A DNA stretch of 64,000 bases from JACVRW01 sp035650215 (GCA_035650215.1 DASRIC010000042.1:1-64000); one strand, 5' to 3'; counted from the first letter of the stretch, positions 23,826-35,400 are shown. Program-made: numbers and translations. The notes: generated by a model from the sequence alone, not told the origin.

Positions 23826-26698
23826 GTGGCGATCAGCAGCGTGGCAGCCACCCAGCCCCGAACCGTGACCCTGACGATCGACGGTCGCGAGGTCACCGTG
23901 GCCGAGGGGGCCACGATCTGGGAGGCGGCGAGGGAAATCGGCATCGAGATTCCCGTCCTGTGCCACGACGAGCGATACGACCCGGTCGGTGTGTGCCGGG
24001 TGTGCGTGGTCGACATCGGCGGGCGCGTGCTGGCTCCGGCGTGCGTACGGCCGTGTGAGGACGGCATGGAGGTCAAGACGGACACCGACTCGGTCGAGCG
24101 CCAACGGGCCATGCTCACGCGGCTGCTGCTGGTGGACCAGCCCTCGCCCGACGAGGACCCCAAGGAGACGACGACGGCGGACAACGAGCTGCTCGTGCTC
24201 GTGCACCGCTACGGCGTCGGGCAGGACGATCTCCCGCGAGGCCAGGGGCGCGGCGAGGACTTCTCGAACCCCGTGATCGCGGTCAACCACGACGCTTGCA
24301 TCCTCTGCGATCGCTGCGTGCGGGCCTGTGACGACATCCAGGGCAACGACGTCATCGGGCGCTCGGGCAAGGGCTATGACACACGCATCGCGTTCGACCT
24401 GAACGACCCGATGGGCGAATCCTCGTGCGTCACGTGCGGAGAGTGTGTCGCGGCCTGCCCGACCGGGGCCCTCGTCAACAAGCCGATCAACGACGTGCCG
24501 ATCAAGCAGCGCTCGGAGCTCGACTCGGTCGAGACGGTCTGTCCGTACTGCGGGGTCGGCTGCGCGCTCACCTACCACGTCGACCGCGAACGCAACGCGA
24601 TCGCCTTCGCCGAGGGCCGCGAGCAGCCCGGCAACCGCGGCCGGCTATGCGTCAAGGGCCGCTACGGGTGGGACTACGCGGCCAGCCCCCAGCGGCTCAC
24701 GGTTCCGCTCATCCGGCGTGAGGGCTCCTATCCCAAGGGGCCGCTGTCGGGCGACGTGCGCGGCGAGGGCAAGGGGCGGCGCAAGCCGGGCGGAGTGGTG
24801 GACTACGACGAGGTTCTGCCGCACTTCCGCGAGGCGACCTGGGACGAGGCGCTCGACCTGGCGGCCGGTCGCCTGAAGGCGATCCACTCCGAGCACGGGC
24901 CCGGCGCCATCGCCGGCTTCGGCTCGGCCAAGTGCTCGAACGAGGAGGCCTACCTGTTCCAGAAGCTCATCCGGGCGGGCTTCGGGACCAACAACGTCGA
25001 CCACTGCACGCGCCTGTGCCACGCCTCGAGCGTGGCGGCCCTGTTCGAAGGGGTCGGGTCCGGCGCCGTGTCCACGACCTATGGGGACATCGTCAACGCA
25101 GAGGTGGCGATCATGGCCGGGACGAACACCACGGCCAACCACCCCGTCGCCTCGTCGTTCTTCAAGCAGGCCAGGCGCCGCGGCACGAAGCTGATCGTGG
25201 TGGACCCGCGCCGGGAGCGGATCGCCGACCACGCCGACGTCTTCTGCCAGATTAAGCCGGGCACCGACGTGGCGTTCTACAACGGCGTGATGCACGAGAT
25301 CATCAAGCTCGGCCTGGTCGACCGCGAGTTCATCGCCGAGCGGACGACGAACTACGGGGAGCTCGCCAAGACGGTCAGGGAGTACCCCCCGGACCGTGCG
25401 GCGCAGATCTGCGGGGTCGACGCCGACACCATCCGCACCGTCGCGACGCTGTGGGGAGAGGCGAACACGGCGGTCGTCTTCTGGGGCATGGGGATCTCGC
25501 AGCACACGACCGGCACCGACAATGCCCGCTGCCTGATCGCGCTGTGCTCCATCACCGGCCAGGTGGGCCGACCGGGAACCGGCCTGCACCCGCTGCGCGG
25601 CCAGAACAACGTCCAGGGGGCATCGGACGCCGGGCTGATCCCGATGATGTACCCGGACTATCTGCCCGTGGACAAGGAGGGGTCTCGCGAGATCTTCCAG
25701 GAGCGCTGGGGCCGCGAGCTCGATCCCGACCGCGGGCTGACCGTCACCGAGATCGTCGCCTCTGCGCTGCAGGGCGGCGTGCGCGGCATGTACATGATGG
25801 GCGAGAACCCGTTCCTGTCGGACCCCAACATCAACAAGGTGCGCAAGGCGCTGTCCGCGCTCGAGTTCCTCGTGGTGCAGGACATCTTCCTCACCGAGAC
25901 CGCGGAGTTCGCCGACGTGATCCTCCCGGCTACCTCGTACATGGAGAAGGACGGCACCTACACCAACACCGACCGGCGCGTGCAGATCGGCCGCAAGACC
26001 CTCGACCCGCCCGGGGAGGCGCGGCTCGACTGGCACATCATCCAGGACATCTCGAACCGCATCGGGCTGGAGATGAACTACCAGTCGGCAAGCGAGATCT
26101 TCGACGAGCTCGTGTCGGTGATGCCCAACTACGCCGGGCTGTCGTACGACAACCTCGGCGCGACAGGCAAGCTATATCCCAACCCCGACCCGGAGCACCA
26201 GGACGGCACGGTCGTGCTGTTCGACGAGCGCTTCGGGACCGACGACGGCAAGGCACACCTCGTGCCGGCCGAGTGGCTGCCGGCAAAGGAGCTGCCGACC
26301 AAGGAGTTCCCCTTCGTGCTCAACACGGGCCGCCTGCTCGAGCACTGGCACACCGGGTCGATGACGCGGCGCTCCTACGCGCTCGACGCGATCCAGCCCG
26401 AGGCGCACGTGTATCTCAACCCGGACGACGCCAAGCGTCTGGGCATCGCCTCCGGGGACTTCGTCCGGCTCACCAGCCGGCGCGGGTCGGTCGAGGTGCG
26501 CGCGTTGCTCTCCCACCGTGACAACCCCGGCACGTGCTTCCTCCCCTTCCACTTCCGTGAGGCGGCCGCCAACGTGCTGACGATCGACGAGGTCGATCCC
26601 ACCGCGAAGATCCCCGAGTTCAAGTTCTGCGCCGTGAAGATCGAGCGGGTCGGAACCTCCGTCAGGCACGACTCGGCGACGGTGCGGGAGGGGGTGTG

Positions 26699-26699
<1 letters not shown>
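23826..26699 (+). CDS. fdhA: NAD-dependent formate dehydrogenase, catalytic subunit
   Basis: A 957-residue molybdopterin enzyme that oxidises formate to CO2. In order: a plant-type [2Fe-2S] domain (Cys in CHDERYDPVGVCRVC, with a later Cys at APAC), two ferredoxin clusters (CILCDRCVRAC near 160 and CVTCGECVAACPTGA near 203), the N-terminal [4Fe-4S] of the catalytic module (CPYCGVGC, then LCVKGRYG), and the Mo-bis-MGD domains. The active-site residue is Cys398 followed by His399 in TRLCHASS, so it is a Cys, not Sec, enzyme. The GTG follows GAGGAGGGAG. It overlaps fdhB. This is the final step of formaldehyde oxidation and the sink for formate released by Frc. No fdhD is in view. Confidence 0.93.
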
Positions 26700-28381
<1,682 letters not shown>

Positions 28382-28403
28382 GGGGCTCCCGGGAGGAGAG
28401 GCA

Positions 28404-28619
28404 ATGGGCGTACTGTTACGAAGGGTGCTGGACGGGCACGAGCGCGTGGCGGAGTGGTCGGCCGACGACGAGGCCTCCATCGAGGAGGCCCGGCAACTGC
28501 TACGACAGGAGCTCGACGCGGGCTACATCGCAGTGCCCGGGGACGGCAACGAGCCGCTCACGGAGCTTCCGGTGGACGCCGAGGCGGTCATCCTCACGAT
28601 GCCGATGGGGGGAGGCTAG
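28404..28619 (+). CDS. Small protein of the formate dehydrogenase operon
   Basis: A 71-residue acidic protein (opening MGVLLRRVLDGHERVAEWSA, ending EAVILTMPMGGG) with a good ribosome site, GGGAGGAGAG, and only 22 bases from the fdhB stop. It has no cysteine and no membrane segment. Some formate dehydrogenase operons carry a small delta subunit at this position (FdsD-like), but I see no clear sequence match. It may be an assembly factor or an unrelated small protein. Confidence 0.65.
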   Translation: MGVLLRRVLDGHERVAEWSADDEASIEEARQLLRQELDAGYIAVPGDGNEPLTELPVDAEAVILTMPMGGG

Positions 28620-28624
28620 CCCGC

Positions 28625-29599
28625 ATGAGAATCGCGGTACTCGGTGCGGGCGCGATCGGAGCGTACGTCGGCGCTGCCCTGGCGCGCGGCGGAGCCGACG
28701 TCCACCTGATCGCGCGCGGGGAGAACCTGGAGGCGCTGAAGCGGGACGGGGTTCGGGTGCGATCGGACCGGGGCGACTTCGATGCGCATCCACCGGCGAC
28801 TGACGATTCCAGGGAGGTCGGCCCCGTCGACCTCGTGTTCCTGGGGCTGAAGGCGAACTCGTACGCCACGTGCGGGCCGCTGCTCGAGCCGCTGCTGCAC
28901 GAGGAGACGGCGGTCGTGGCGGCTCAGAACGGGATCCCCTGGTGGTACTTCCACAAGCTCGAGGGCCCGTACGAGGGTCGCCGCATCGAGGCGGTGGACC
29001 CCGACGGCGAGGTGTCTCGCGTGATCCCGCCGGAGCGCGCGATCGGCTGCGTCGTGTTCGCCGGCACTGAGCTGGCCGAGCCCGGCGTCGTGCGGCACAA
29101 CGAGGGAACGCGCTTCTCGATCGGCGAACCGGACGGGTCCATCTCCGAGCGGTGCGAACGTTTCAGCGAGGCCATGATCGCGGGTGGCCTGAAGTGTCCG
29201 GTCGAGGAGCGGCTTCGGGACGAGATCTGGGTCAAGCTGATGGGGAACGTCGCGTTCAACCCGCTCAGCGTCCTGACCCGCGCGACGCTCGAGCAGCTGT
29301 GCAGCCATGCACCCACGCGGGCCCTCGTGGCGTCGATCATGGAAGAGGCGCTGGAGATCGCCGCTGCTTTGGGCGCGGAGCCCTCGATCTCGATCGAGCG
29401 GCGGCTGAACGGCGCCGCGAAGGTGGGCGACCACAAGTCCTCCACGCTGGTGGACCTCGAGGCCGGCAAGCCGCTGGAGCTCGACGTCATCGTCGACAGC
29501 GTCGTCGAACTGGCGGACCTGACGGGGGTCGAGGCGCCCAACCTGCGCGCCGTGGCGGCGGCGAGCGGCCTACTGGCGGAGACGCTCGGGCTCCGCTGA
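28625..29599 (+). CDS. Ketopantoate reductase-family dehydrogenase (PanE/ApbA)
   Basis: A 324-residue NAD(P)H reductase. MRIAVLGAGAIGAYVGAALARGG is the Rossmann motif. The family Lys and Asn occur in EIWVKLMGNVAFNPLSVLTR near residue 205, and the C-terminal helical domain holds SSTLVDLEAGKPLELD. PanE makes pantoate for coenzyme A; close relatives reduce other 2-oxoacids. It is five bases after the small ORF, in the formate dehydrogenase operon. A CoA-synthesis role would suit the heavy CoA use nearby, but a paralogue acting on another 2-oxoacid is equally possible. Its end overlaps the convergent thioesterase. Confidence 0.8.
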   Translation: MRIAVLGAGAIGAYVGAALARGGADVHLIARGENLEALKRDGVRVRSDRGDFDAHPPATDDSREVGPVDLVFLGLKANSYATCGPLLEPLLHEETAVVAAQNGIPWWYFHKLEGPYEGRRIEAVDPDGEVSRVIPPERAIGCVVFAGTELAEPGVVRHNEGTRFSIGEPDGSISERCERFSEAMIAGGLKCPVEERLRDEIWVKLMGNVAFNPLSVLTRATLEQLCSHAPTRALVASIMEEALEIAAALGAEPSISIERRLNGAAKVGDHKSSTLVDLEAGKPLELDVIVDSVVELADLTGVEAPNLRAVAAASGLLAETLGLR

Positions 29600-29971
29600 G
29601 CTCAGCGCCTCGCGCTCCTGCTGCGTGAGCTCCCGCGCCCGACGGCTTTGCTCGTCCCAGGCCACGAGCACGGCCCGCCCCTCGACGGCCACGTCGCCGT
29701 CCGGCAGCAACAGGCGGTTGTCCAGCTCCACGCGCGAGCGACCCAGCTCGGCCACGCGGCACTCGCCGATGAGGTAGCGGTGCTCGATGCGCACCTCCCG
29801 CCGATAGTCCAACTCGACGCGCGCGAGCACGTAGCCGGTGAACGGCAGGTCCGGCAGCGCGTGGCGGAAGAACGCCGCGCGCACCTCCTCGAGCAGCTCG
29901 TGATAGACGGCCTGGTTGACATGTCCAAGCGCGTCCATGTCCCGGTGGCGCAGCGCCAGCTCGGCTCGCAC
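29570..29971 (-). CDS. Acyl-CoA thioesterase, hot-dog fold (YbgC-like)
   Basis: A 133-residue 4-hydroxybenzoyl-CoA-thioesterase-type protein. Its active-site segment HRDMDALGHVNQAVYHELLEEVR has the catalytic Asp and the GHVN turn of the family, and YVLARVELDYRREVRIEH forms the central strand. It hydrolyses an acyl-CoA of unknown chain. GTG start at 29971. Its 3' end overlaps the convergent reductase gene by 30 bases. Cytoplasmic, probably tetrameric as in the family. Confidence 0.83.
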   Translation of the reverse strand: MRAELALRHRDMDALGHVNQAVYHELLEEVRAAFFRHALPDLPFTGYVLARVELDYRREVRIEHRYLIGECRVAELGRSRVELDNRLLLPDGDVAVEGRAVLVAWDEQSRRARELTQQEREALSSAEPERLRQ

Positions 29972-29989
29972 CGGCGCGAGCCTACCTGA

Positions 29990-31459
29990 TCATCTCGGCG
30001 GCCCGAACCAGGTGGTCAGCGCGGTGGAGAGCCCCTCGTCCGTGCCGTCTCCGACCCAGGCGACGTAACCGTCCGGGCGGATCAGCACAGCGGTCGGGGC
30101 GCCCACCGCGCCGAGCACCGGCAGCTCCCACTCCCCGTCGTAGCCGGCCTCGATCAGCTCGACACGGTCAGCCCATGGAGTGATCACGAGGTCGCCGGGT
30201 TGACCGAGGCCCAGCAGTAGCGGCCGGGCGTCGTGCAGCAGCTCGAAGACTCGGAGTGGGCCGGCCGCGCCGATCAGGTCGAGATCGGGCATGCGGCGTC
30301 CGAGGAGCGGGTGTCCCTCGCCGAGGTCGTAGTGGATGTCCAGGCCGGTGATGATCCCGGCGAGCCGCTTGCGGGGCTCTTCCATTGCCGCCAGCTCCGA
30401 CACCAGATCGACGAGTGCCTCCGTGCGATCGTCGCGTCGCTGGAGCACCTCGAGCGCCAGCGTGTGCTTGAGCGTGCGGGCGGCGACAGGGTGGCGCTCG
30501 GCGTGGTAGCTGTCCAGCAGGCCATCGGCGCAGCTTCCGCGCACGACCTGACCCAGCTTCCAGCCCAGGTTCACCGCGTCCTGGACGCCCAGGTTGAGAC
30601 CCTGCCCACCGACCGGGTAATGCACGTGGGCGGCGTCGCCGGCCAACAGCACTCGCCTGTCGCGGTAGGCCGCGGCGTGCCGGGTCATGTTGGTGAACCT
30701 GGAGAGCCAGGTCGGGTCGTGGATCCCGAAGTCGGTGCCGTACACGGCGACCAGCGCTTCGCTCAGATCGCCCAAGTCGGGCTCGCCGTCTGCTCGCAGC
30801 TGGTGCTCGGTCACGACGAGCCGGACCGTGCTCCCCTCCCCCATCTGCTGGAGAGCGTGCACGCCCGCGGCGTCGTGACGGAGGCCGAACTCCGGCTCCT
30901 CGCTCATCTCGACCTCCGCGATCAGGTTGCTCTTCGTCGCATCCCACCCCGGGAACTCGATCCCCGCCGCCTTGCGGATCAGGCTGCGTCCACCGTCGCA
31001 CCCGACGAGATACTGCGCGCGCAGCGGCTCGCCGTCGGCCAGCCGGACGTCGACGCCCGTGTCGTCCTGCGCGAAGCCCGTGACCTCGCGTTCGTAGTAG
31101 ATCTGCACCGGCAGCTCGGCGATCCAGGCGGCCATGATCCGCTCGATCCGGTTCTGGAAGATCCCGAGCGAGTAGGGGTGACGGGTGGGGAAGTCGCTCA
31201 TGTCCAGCAAGGTGTTGCCGAACGGCGCTGCCGGATGGGGCTGACCCTCCGCGAGGAAGCGACCGGCGACGCCGCGTTGATCGAGCACCTCGATCGCGCG
31301 TGGATGCAGGCCGCCGGCCCGTGAGCCGACAAGCTCGTGATCGGGACGCCGCTCGACGACCGCGACGTCCACCTTCGCCAGCGCCAGCTCGGCCGCCAGC
31401 ATCATCCCTGCGGGACCCCCTCCGGCGATCACGACGGCGTGCTCGTTCATCGGGAACAT
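29990..31459 (-). CDS. FAD-dependent aromatic monooxygenase (PheA/TfdB type)
   Basis: A 489-residue flavoprotein hydroxylase. It has GGGPAGMMLAAELALAKVDV for FAD, DGxxS-type GCDGGRSLIRKAAG near residue 150, and VLLAGDAAHVHYPVGGQGLN near 275 for the ribityl site. The C-terminal 120 residues are the thioredoxin-like domain typical of phenol and polyketide hydroxylases. It would hydroxylate an aromatic or polyketide substrate with NAD(P)H and O2. Two in-frame ATGs (31459 and 31450) are both possible. It is divergent from the fusion protein at 31516. Confidence 0.87.
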   Translation of the reverse strand: MFPMNEHAVVIAGGGPAGMMLAAELALAKVDVAVVERRPDHELVGSRAGGLHPRAIEVLDQRGVAGRFLAEGQPHPAAPFGNTLLDMSDFPTRHPYSLGIFQNRIERIMAAWIAELPVQIYYEREVTGFAQDDTGVDVRLADGEPLRAQYLVGCDGGRSLIRKAAGIEFPGWDATKSNLIAEVEMSEEPEFGLRHDAAGVHALQQMGEGSTVRLVVTEHQLRADGEPDLGDLSEALVAVYGTDFGIHDPTWLSRFTNMTRHAAAYRDRRVLLAGDAAHVHYPVGGQGLNLGVQDAVNLGWKLGQVVRGSCADGLLDSYHAERHPVAARTLKHTLALEVLQRRDDRTEALVDLVSELAAMEEPRKRLAGIITGLDIHYDLGEGHPLLGRRMPDLDLIGAAGPLRVFELLHDARPLLLGLGQPGDLVITPWADRVELIEAGYDGEWELPVLGAVGAPTAVLIRPDGYVAWVGDGTDEGLSTALTTWFGPPR

Positions 31460-31515
31460 GGGATCACACCACGGCGGGGCGGCGCGGCTCGGGGCCCTAA
31501 AGTGGGGCGCCAGCG

Positions 31516-33204
31516 ATGGCCAGCGACTACGCGCCGACCCCGGTTGAGGACTTCCTCGACCCCGATCATCCGACGCTCTTTCCCCGGCTCACGCCGGAGC
31601 AGATCGGGTACCTGGCGGAGATCGGCACCCAGCTCGCGTTCGCGCGCGGCGACGTCGTGTTCGAGCACGGCGAGCGCGAGACCCCGCTCTACGTCGTCCA
31701 GAGCGGAGCCATCGACGTGATCGACCACGCGCCGGAGGGCGACCGGTACTTCACCCAGTGCAGGGCGGGGACCTTCGCCGCCGACATCTCGATGTTCACC
31801 GGCGAGCCGACCCTCGCCGCCGGGTACGCGGCCGAGCCGACTTCGCTCGTGGCGCTCCCGCCGGAGGACGTGCGCCGAGTCGTGGCGACGACGGCCGAGC
31901 TAGGCGACCTGCTCCTGCGGACGATGGTCACCCGCCGGGAGTGGCTTCAGGGCCGCGGTCTGGGGCAGCAGCGGCTGATCGGCTCGCGATGGTCAGGCGA
32001 GTCCTTCGCCGTACGGGAACTCTTGGAGCGCAACCTCGTTCCCTTCACCTGGCACGACCTCGCCACCGACACCGACAGCCGGACCCTGATCGAAGGGCTT
32101 GGCATCGGGGAGACCGAGTGCCCGGTCCTGATCCGCTCCGACAGCGTCCTCCGCCAAGCCACCGTGTCCTCCGTCGCCGACGAGCTCGGCCTACGAGCGC
32201 AGGTCGACGGCCAGAGCTTCGACGTCTTGGTGCTCGGCGGCGGCCCGGCCGGGCTCGCCGCCGCGGTCTACGCCGCCTCCGAGGGTCTCGGCACGCTCGT
32301 GGTCGAGCGCTTCGCCCCCGGCGGTCAGGCGGGGACAAGCGCTCGCATCGAGAACTATCTCGGCTTCCCCACCGGTCTCACCGGCGCCGACCTCGCGCGG
32401 CGGGCGACGCTCCAGGCGCGAAAGTTCGGCGCCGTGATCTCCAGCGTCAACGAGGCCTCCTACATCTCGGAGCCGGTGGACGGCGGATCACGCGAGATCG
32501 GGCTGGCCGACGGTCAGCGTGTCCGCGGCCGATGCATCGTGCTGGCACCGGGCGCGGATTATCGCCGGCTGCCGGCAGAGAACGCGGATCGGTTCGAGGG
32601 CCTGGGCCTCTACTACGCGGCGACGCACATCGAGGCGCAGCAGTGCTCGATGGAGGACGTCGTGGTCGTAGGCGGAGCGAACTCGGCCGGGCAGGCCGTG
32701 GTCAAGTTGGCCGACCACGCGCGCGAGGTCCACGTCGTGGCCCGACGACCGCTCGAAGCAGCGATGTCGCGATACCTGGTCGACCAGATCGAGGCCAAGT
32801 CGAACGTCCGCGTCTGGTCCGGGTGCGAGGTGCGATCGCTCGAGGGGGACGAGACGCTCGAAGCGGTGGTGATCTCGGGCGCGGGTCCCGATCGCCGAAT
32901 CGAGACCTCGGCGGTATTCGCGATGATCGGCGCCGCGCCGAAGTCGGGGGGTCTGGTCCATTTCGTGGGCCAGGATGACAAGGGCTTCGTGGTCACCGGC
33001 GAGGAGGCGAGCCGCCACGCCGACTTCTCCCGGCACTGGAACCGGACGGACCGCGGCCCGCTCATGCTCGAGTGCACGCGCCCGGGCGTCTTCGCGATCG
33101 GCGACGTCCGCAGTGGCTCCACGAAGCGCGTGGCGTCAGCAGTGGGCGATGGAGCGCTGGTCGTGCGCTCAATCCACAGCTCGCTCGCCGCCGCTGTCAG
33201 GTAA
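31516..33204 (+). CDS. cNMP-binding / thioredoxin-reductase-like flavoprotein without CxxC
   Basis: A 562-residue fusion. Residues 25-140 form a cyclic-nucleotide-binding-like beta barrel (ARGDVVFEHGERETPLYVV). Residues 160-235 are a glutaredoxin-like half domain (VPFTWHDLATDTDSRTLIEG). Residues 240-555 are a thioredoxin-reductase-type FAD/NAD(P) module: VLGGGPAGLAAAVYAAS, FAPGGQAGTSARIENYLGFP, VVVGGANSAGQAVVKLADH and GVFAIGDVRSGSTKRVA. The redox CATC motif is replaced by YAATHIE, so it cannot reduce thioredoxin in the normal way. It may be a sensor or an NAD(P)H oxidase. Its last 8 bases overlap the convergent tyrosinase. Confidence 0.83.
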   Translation: MASDYAPTPVEDFLDPDHPTLFPRLTPEQIGYLAEIGTQLAFARGDVVFEHGERETPLYVVQSGAIDVIDHAPEGDRYFTQCRAGTFAADISMFTGEPTLAAGYAAEPTSLVALPPEDVRRVVATTAELGDLLLRTMVTRREWLQGRGLGQQRLIGSRWSGESFAVRELLERNLVPFTWHDLATDTDSRTLIEGLGIGETECPVLIRSDSVLRQATVSSVADELGLRAQVDGQSFDVLVLGGGPAGLAAAVYAASEGLGTLVVERFAPGGQAGTSARIENYLGFPTGLTGADLARRATLQARKFGAVISSVNEASYISEPVDGGSREIGLADGQRVRGRCIVLAPGADYRRLPAENADRFEGLGLYYAATHIEAQQCSMEDVVVVGGANSAGQAVVKLADHAREVHVVARRPLEAAMSRYLVDQIEAKSNVRVWSGCEVRSLEGDETLEAVVISGAGPDRRIETSAVFAMIGAAPKSGGLVHFVGQDDKGFVVTGEEASRHADFSRHWNRTDRGPLMLECTRPGVFAIGDVRSGSTKRVASAVGDGALVVRSIHSSLAAAVR

Positions 33205-34174
33205 TGGCGAGGCTGTCGTAGCCGTAGGTCGCGCTGACGTCGAGCATCCGGCGAGGGGTCCAACGGTCGTCGTCGGCGCTCGTGAAGATCGAGAACATCG
33301 GGTCGTCGATGCGGTGGCGGAATAGGTCGTCCGAAGCAGACTGGTCCGGGAGGTAGCGGGGCCCGGTCGCGTCCTCGAGCCAAGCCGACCAGACGCGGTC
33401 GACGTTGCAGTGATTGAGGTAGAAGACGGGGTCGTTCGGCGAGGACGCGGGGAGCATGTCCCCGCCCACCCAGACGTGGACTCGGTTGTGGAGGTGTGGC
33501 TGGGTCTCGGCGGGCACCCAACCCTCGAGGAGGTTGCGGAAGGACACCGGCTCGGCAGTCCAGGGATCCTCGTCGTACTCGCCGTCGGCCAGGGCGACCT
33601 GCAGCTCGGTCTTCGGGGGCAGGCCGAGCAGGAGGTCGAACCGCCGCCGAAGCGGCCGCGAGACCGTCCGAAGCACACCGTTGCTGTCGGCGGTGACATT
33701 CACCTGGAAGGCCGAGCTGTCCGCGAACGGGCCGTCCGTGACGAAGAAGCCCCGGGCCGGATCACCGTCGCCGCCCATGCAGTCCTCTTTCCACAAAGGC
33801 GATTCCGGCTGCTCGGGCAGCGGAAGCTCGCCGTCGTCGCTCCACGACCAGTAGGGCAGCCCGAAGTCGGGGTTGCCGAGCACCCGCTGGAGCTGGGCTT
33901 CCAGGAAGATCAGCATGAAGCGGTGCCAGGGCAGGAAGACGGGACCACGGTGCGCCGCGTTTCGATCACCCTGTGACTGGGGCGTCATCACCGACATCGC
34001 CCAGTGATGCCAGACCACGAACAGGTCGTACGTGGCCAGGTCCCGTGGTGGACCGGGGATGCCAAGGCTGTTCGACATCACGCCCGTGGCTTCCGCCTTC
34101 AGGGCGAGCACCCCATCGATGTACCCCTGGCGGGCAGCCGCGTCCGCGAGGATGTTTGCTCGCACCGCCGCCAC
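33197..34174 (-). CDS. Tyrosinase-family type 3 copper oxidase
   Basis: A 325-residue protein with both copper sites. CuA histidines are in VVWHHWAMS and AAHRGPVFLPWHRFML. CuB histidines are in HLHNRVHVWVGG and the closing DPVFYLNHCNVDRVW. Tyrosinases oxidise phenols to o-quinones. There is no signal peptide, so export would need a partner carrying one, or the enzyme is internal. The adjacent His-rich gene ends two bases before its GTG start and may serve as copper chaperone, as MelC1 does for Streptomyces MelC2. Substrate specificity (tyrosinase or catechol oxidase) is not visible. Confidence 0.88.
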   Translation of the reverse strand: MAAVRANILADAAARQGYIDGVLALKAEATGVMSNSLGIPGPPRDLATYDLFVVWHHWAMSVMTPQSQGDRNAAHRGPVFLPWHRFMLIFLEAQLQRVLGNPDFGLPYWSWSDDGELPLPEQPESPLWKEDCMGGDGDPARGFFVTDGPFADSSAFQVNVTADSNGVLRTVSRPLRRRFDLLLGLPPKTELQVALADGEYDEDPWTAEPVSFRNLLEGWVPAETQPHLHNRVHVWVGGDMLPASSPNDPVFYLNHCNVDRVWSAWLEDATGPRYLPDQSASDDLFRHRIDDPMFSIFTSADDDRWTPRRMLDVSATYGYDSLAIT

Positions 34175-34176
34175 GT

Positions 34177-34530
34177 TCAGTGGTGACTGCCGCCGTGCCC
34201 CCCGTGGCCGTCGACGTCAGGTTCGAAGTCGTCAGGGAACGCGTCGATCAGCGCCTTTACAAGGTCCACGGCCGAAGCGAAGCTGAGGTTCGGGACCGGG
34301 TGATAGTGAACGCGCCCGTCGTTGGCGACGGCCAGGTGCCCGCTTACCGGTCTGCCGTCCACCTCGATCGCGTACACCGTCCGGACCCTGATCCGATGCC
34401 CCTCGTAGACGGCCTCGCGTACCGTCTCTATCGGGCCGTGGTGAGGGTGCGTGCCCGCCGGCGGCTCGCCGGCCTGGACTCGCGGTAGATAGGCGGAGGG
34501 CTCGGTGATCTCGCGAAGCTCGTCGTCCAT
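34177..34530 (-). CDS. His-rich partner of the tyrosinase, candidate copper chaperone
   Basis: A 117-residue protein with HPHHGP near residue 29 and a HGGHGGSHH tail, framing a compact middle part (VRTVYAIEVDGRPVSGHLAVAN, VHYHPVPNLSFASAVDLVKAL). It lies directly upstream of tyrosinase in the same operon, with a two-base gap. Streptomyces tyrosinases need the small caddie protein MelC1 to load copper; position and histidines suggest a similar job here. It lacks a visible signal peptide, and I see no direct sequence match to MelC1. Confidence 0.65.
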   Translation of the reverse strand: MDDELREITEPSAYLPRVQAGEPPAGTHPHHGPIETVREAVYEGHRIRVRTVYAIEVDGRPVSGHLAVANDGRVHYHPVPNLSFASAVDLVKALIDAFPDDFEPDVDGHGGHGGSHH

Positions 34531-34595
34531 TCCTACCGCCTCTGAGGATCCGGCCCGGTGTGCACGCCGGTCCCCGCTGAGTCTCTCAGATCCGG

Positions 34596-35333
34596 TCAGC
34601 GCTGGAGCCTGATGGCGTTGAGGTCGTGCTCGCGGATCTCATCGATCCGGCCCAGCAGCCCGTCGACTTCGTCGTGCTCGGCGTGCAGGTAGCGGCCGGC
34701 GAGCTCGTCGTAGCGGCCGGTCGAGAGCCTGCGCACGAGCTCCGGAGCGAGTTCGGGTGGCGTCCACGGCGCGTCATCGGGAACCCCGCCCGCGGTCAGG
34801 TCCGTCCGCACCAAGCCGGGGCTGAAGAAGAAGACGGGAACTCGTCCGGCGAGCTCGTTGGCCAGCATCTCGCCGTAGCGACAGACGGCAGCCTTGCTCG
34901 GCGCATACGCGGTGCTCTGGCCGCCGGGCAGGTAGGCCGCGCCGCTGCCGGTGATCACGATCCGCCCGCGGCCGCGCTCTAGCATGCCCGGGATGACGGC
35001 GCGGCAGCACAGGTGAACGCCGAGAACGTTGATCTCGTAGACATGCCACCACTCGCCAAGGTCCATCTCCCAGGACGCCTGCCGCGCATGACCCTCGCTG
35101 ACACCCGCGTTGGCGACGAGCAGGTCAAGCTCGCCCGCCTCGGCAACCATCCGCTCGACCGAGCCGCGGTCGGAGACGTCGACCTGCTTCCACTCGCCGG
35201 CGATCTCACTCGCCACCGCCTCCACCTGCGCGCCGCTGCGCGCGGCCACGACAACCTCCCAGCCGTCGCCCGCCAGCGCCCGCGCGATCCCTGCTCCAAT
35301 GCCGCGGCCGCCGCCCGTCACAAGCGCTCTCAT
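34596..35333 (-). CDS. Short-chain dehydrogenase/reductase
   Basis: A 245-residue classical SDR. It has TGGGRGIGAGIARAL for the cofactor, NAG in LLVANAGVSEG, the catalytic Ser in VITGSGAAYLPGG, and YAPSK near residue 151 with Tyr and Lys. The ATG is chosen because the Rossmann strand MRALVTGG begins there. It lies 65 bases downstream of the His-rich protein on the same strand. Substrate unknown. Confidence 0.85.
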   Translation of the reverse strand: MRALVTGGGRGIGAGIARALAGDGWEVVVAARSGAQVEAVASEIAGEWKQVDVSDRGSVERMVAEAGELDLLVANAGVSEGHARQASWEMDLGEWWHVYEINVLGVHLCCRAVIPGMLERGRGRIVITGSGAAYLPGGQSTAYAPSKAAVCRYGEMLANELAGRVPVFFFSPGLVRTDLTAGGVPDDAPWTPPELAPELVRRLSTGRYDELAGRYLHAEHDEVDGLLGRIDEIREHDLNAIRLQR

Positions 35334-35400
35334 CGCACGCACCCTAGCGCCGGCTGGGCCGACAACACTCGAAGCGGTCGGGCTGCAGTTCGAGAGCTCT

